64,000 nucleotides of DNA from Ceratothoa steindachneri. Taxonomy: Eukaryota; Arthropoda; Malacostraca; Isopoda; Cymothoidae. A program made the position numbers and the translations under genes. The stretch lies in NCBI GenBank assembly GCA_963969495.1, contig OZ018337.1, positions 82,108,148 to 82,172,147 of the forward strand, given 5' to 3'. Positions 62,401-64,000 of the stretch are shown in pieces; the first letter of the stretch is position 1, and every line of letters begins with the position of its first letter. A model generated the notes under the pieces. That model did not search any database, was not told the DNA's origin, and worked only from the letters and a program-made list of their open reading frames with translations.

Positions 62401-64000
62401 TAATAATCACTCATAGCATCACTGGAATAAAGTGTTAAAAAACAACATAACAAAAAGACAGAAAGTGAATGCGAAAAAAAGTCTGGGAGAGAAATAATAA
62501 GAAAGGAGGAGAACTTTTTAAGGTTAATTGCAAATCCAGGGCAAAGAAGGATTTAAGAGTTACAATATCACACAGAGGACGCTCTTTTGAGGTAACTAAC
62601 ATACCTGTGTGAAATGGCTTCAAAGATAAGGGTGTCCTCTTATTCCTTCACAGAAATATTACGATACCTTAAAAAAGGACAGGAAAGAGGGAGAATGTAT
62701 CGTGGCAAGTGCGAAAGAAGATGGTCTATATGGCTCACCTAAAGGGTTGCCTTTAAGTTGCGAGATGATCGATTAGTTTGAGGTAATGGGAATTGTATCC
62801 CGACGACACAGACTCTGTTGCGTTGTTACTCGCTACGAACTATTTTTGGTACCACTAGGCCTCCTCTAACCCTTAAACTCTCTAGTTCAAGAAAACAGCC
62901 ATAACTCTTAGAACTACTCGCTAGTACCAGCAAATAGTACCATTAAATCTTATAAATAGCTCGTAACAACTCACAAATATTAAAAACATTGAAAAAAGAA
63001 TAATTGCTTGAAAATTACAAGTGACGTGAGACAATGATCCAAATTGCTTTAATTAATTACACGGCAGAAACCTAAAGTGGCGCAATTTTATTGTTTGGGA
63101 CATTTATATTCCTTCTTACCATGAATTTGTCTCCCTAAGTTACAGAAATAAATAAATATGGCAAATGGGTCTTTTTGGGTGCAATATCCGACGATGGCTG
63201 TTGTTGCCAGTGTCAACATAATTAACTTAACTATAATTAACTTTAAATTGGAGGCATTAAGATAATGGTAAAAATTGTCAGGTATTATGTATATTTAGCT
63301 AGTGATTTGGGAAGAAATAAGCTACGGTAATATGTAATTCGTATTAGTATTATTATTAGGCACATAAAAATAAAAAGTGTGCATTAATTTAATTTCAGAT
63401 CTTTAAAGAAATATATTTTGGCTTAGAAATATATAATTAATAAAAAAAATAATAAAAATGTTATATTACCTAGCAACACGTCACAGCAAGGCCTAGCAGC
63501 AGTTATCCAAACCTAGTCGAGTATTTATAAAACGAATAACATTATTGAAGTTAACTAAATTTGTCTGAAGCACAAGGAAAATTATCACATGACTAATGTT
63601 TGCAGACGTATGTCTTTAGGTAAAGTTGATTAAATATTGAAGAAAAATTGTATTTATGTAAACCAATTACTTTGTAGGTAAATATAAGTCAAATGCTTAT
63701 CTAATTAGTGCTATCAGCAATGCCTAATATCATGTATTTGTAGAGGCCGAGTCCCTGTCAATTACCTATCTCGTCCTCTTTCTACGCGTTATCACTCTCT
63801 TTTTAGCTTCTGAAGGAAAGGCATCAAAATCACATCGAAGTTTATAACTACATTTATAAAAGAATTAAAATTTCTATCCAAATACAGTATATGGCATTAT
63901 TTGGTGCGGTTAGTATATGGAAAAATATGATGATGTATCAAGCCTTCTGCTGGCCGGCATCGACATTGCCAAGGAAAGTGTGTCCTAGCATCTTTCTAAC

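Larger units (their letters stand above)
50190..64000 (+). repeat. segmental duplication, copy B (runs off the window)
   Basis: Collinear with 12,700-26,380. It shares the mariner relic, the GC-rich R1 repeat and all intervening AT-rich DNA. B-specific features are the 1,474-bp solo LTR, the 0.15-kb insertion near 55.1 kb, loss of the 0.49-kb and 0.1-kb pieces, and the empty LTR site near 56,560. It is still aligned at the last base (CATCTTTCTAAC in both). Confidence 0.95.

Noticed and set aside
1..64000. CRISPR arrays, rRNA, intact tRNA genes, bacterial operons
   Set aside because: None seen; the repeats are transposon-like or simple-sequence, and the composition and degraded transposases point to an animal genome.

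Overview
The window looks like gene-poor, repeat-rich DNA from an invertebrate animal, most likely an arthropod. It is AT-rich and has no bacterial operons, no rRNA and no convincing tRNA gene. No open reading frame reads as an intact host gene. What can be recognised is transposon wreckage: mariner, piggyBac, LTR and inverted-repeat elements, plus three ruined copies of a multi-copy metazoan protein family that I know from arthropod and cnidarian genomes but cannot name formally.

The main structure is a large direct duplication. Bases about 12,700-26,380 (copy A) reappear as about 50,190-64,000 (copy B), same strand, roughly 37.5 kb downstream, with point differences every 15-30 bases by eye. 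Homology starts abruptly in both copies at the 3' end of a degraded mariner transposase and is still running when the window ends. The simplest reading is a tandem duplication with a unit of about 37.5 kb: one full unit (12.7-50.2 kb) plus the first third of the next. That is inference; the sequence after 64,000 would test it. Since the duplication each copy has gained its own solo LTR (865 bp in A at 17,921; 1,474 bp in B at 53,366). Each is flanked by a target-site duplication, and the other copy keeps the empty site.

Layout. 0-12.7 kb: unique AT-rich DNA, a dispersed repeat (4.7-5.6 kb), a tetranucleotide microsatellite (6.5 kb), family relic 1 (7.4-8.7 kb, +), a tRNA-like patch (9.3 kb) and a truncated GC-rich repeat (10.0-10.5 kb). 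12.7-26.4 kb: duplication copy A, with mariner, solo LTR and GC-rich repeat. 27.3-35.2 kb: second dispersed-repeat copy, an unidentified coding-like patch, family relic 2 (30.1-30.7 kb, +), and a nearly full-length but dead piggyBac transposase (33.1-34.5 kb, +) with a second N-terminal fragment after it. 35.3-39.7 kb: nothing recognised. 39.7-41.4 kb: family relic 3 (-), almost full length. 42.3-43.1 kb: an inverted-repeat element. 45.1-45.9 kb: a probable third solo LTR with 80-bp tandem repeats. 48.3-49.7 kb: a cluster of repeats in both orientations. 50.2-64.0 kb: duplication copy B.

No functional gene network can be claimed. The value of the window is as a record of nested transposon insertion and recent segmental duplication, plus three diverged copies of a poorly characterised family whose conserved blocks can be read through the damage.
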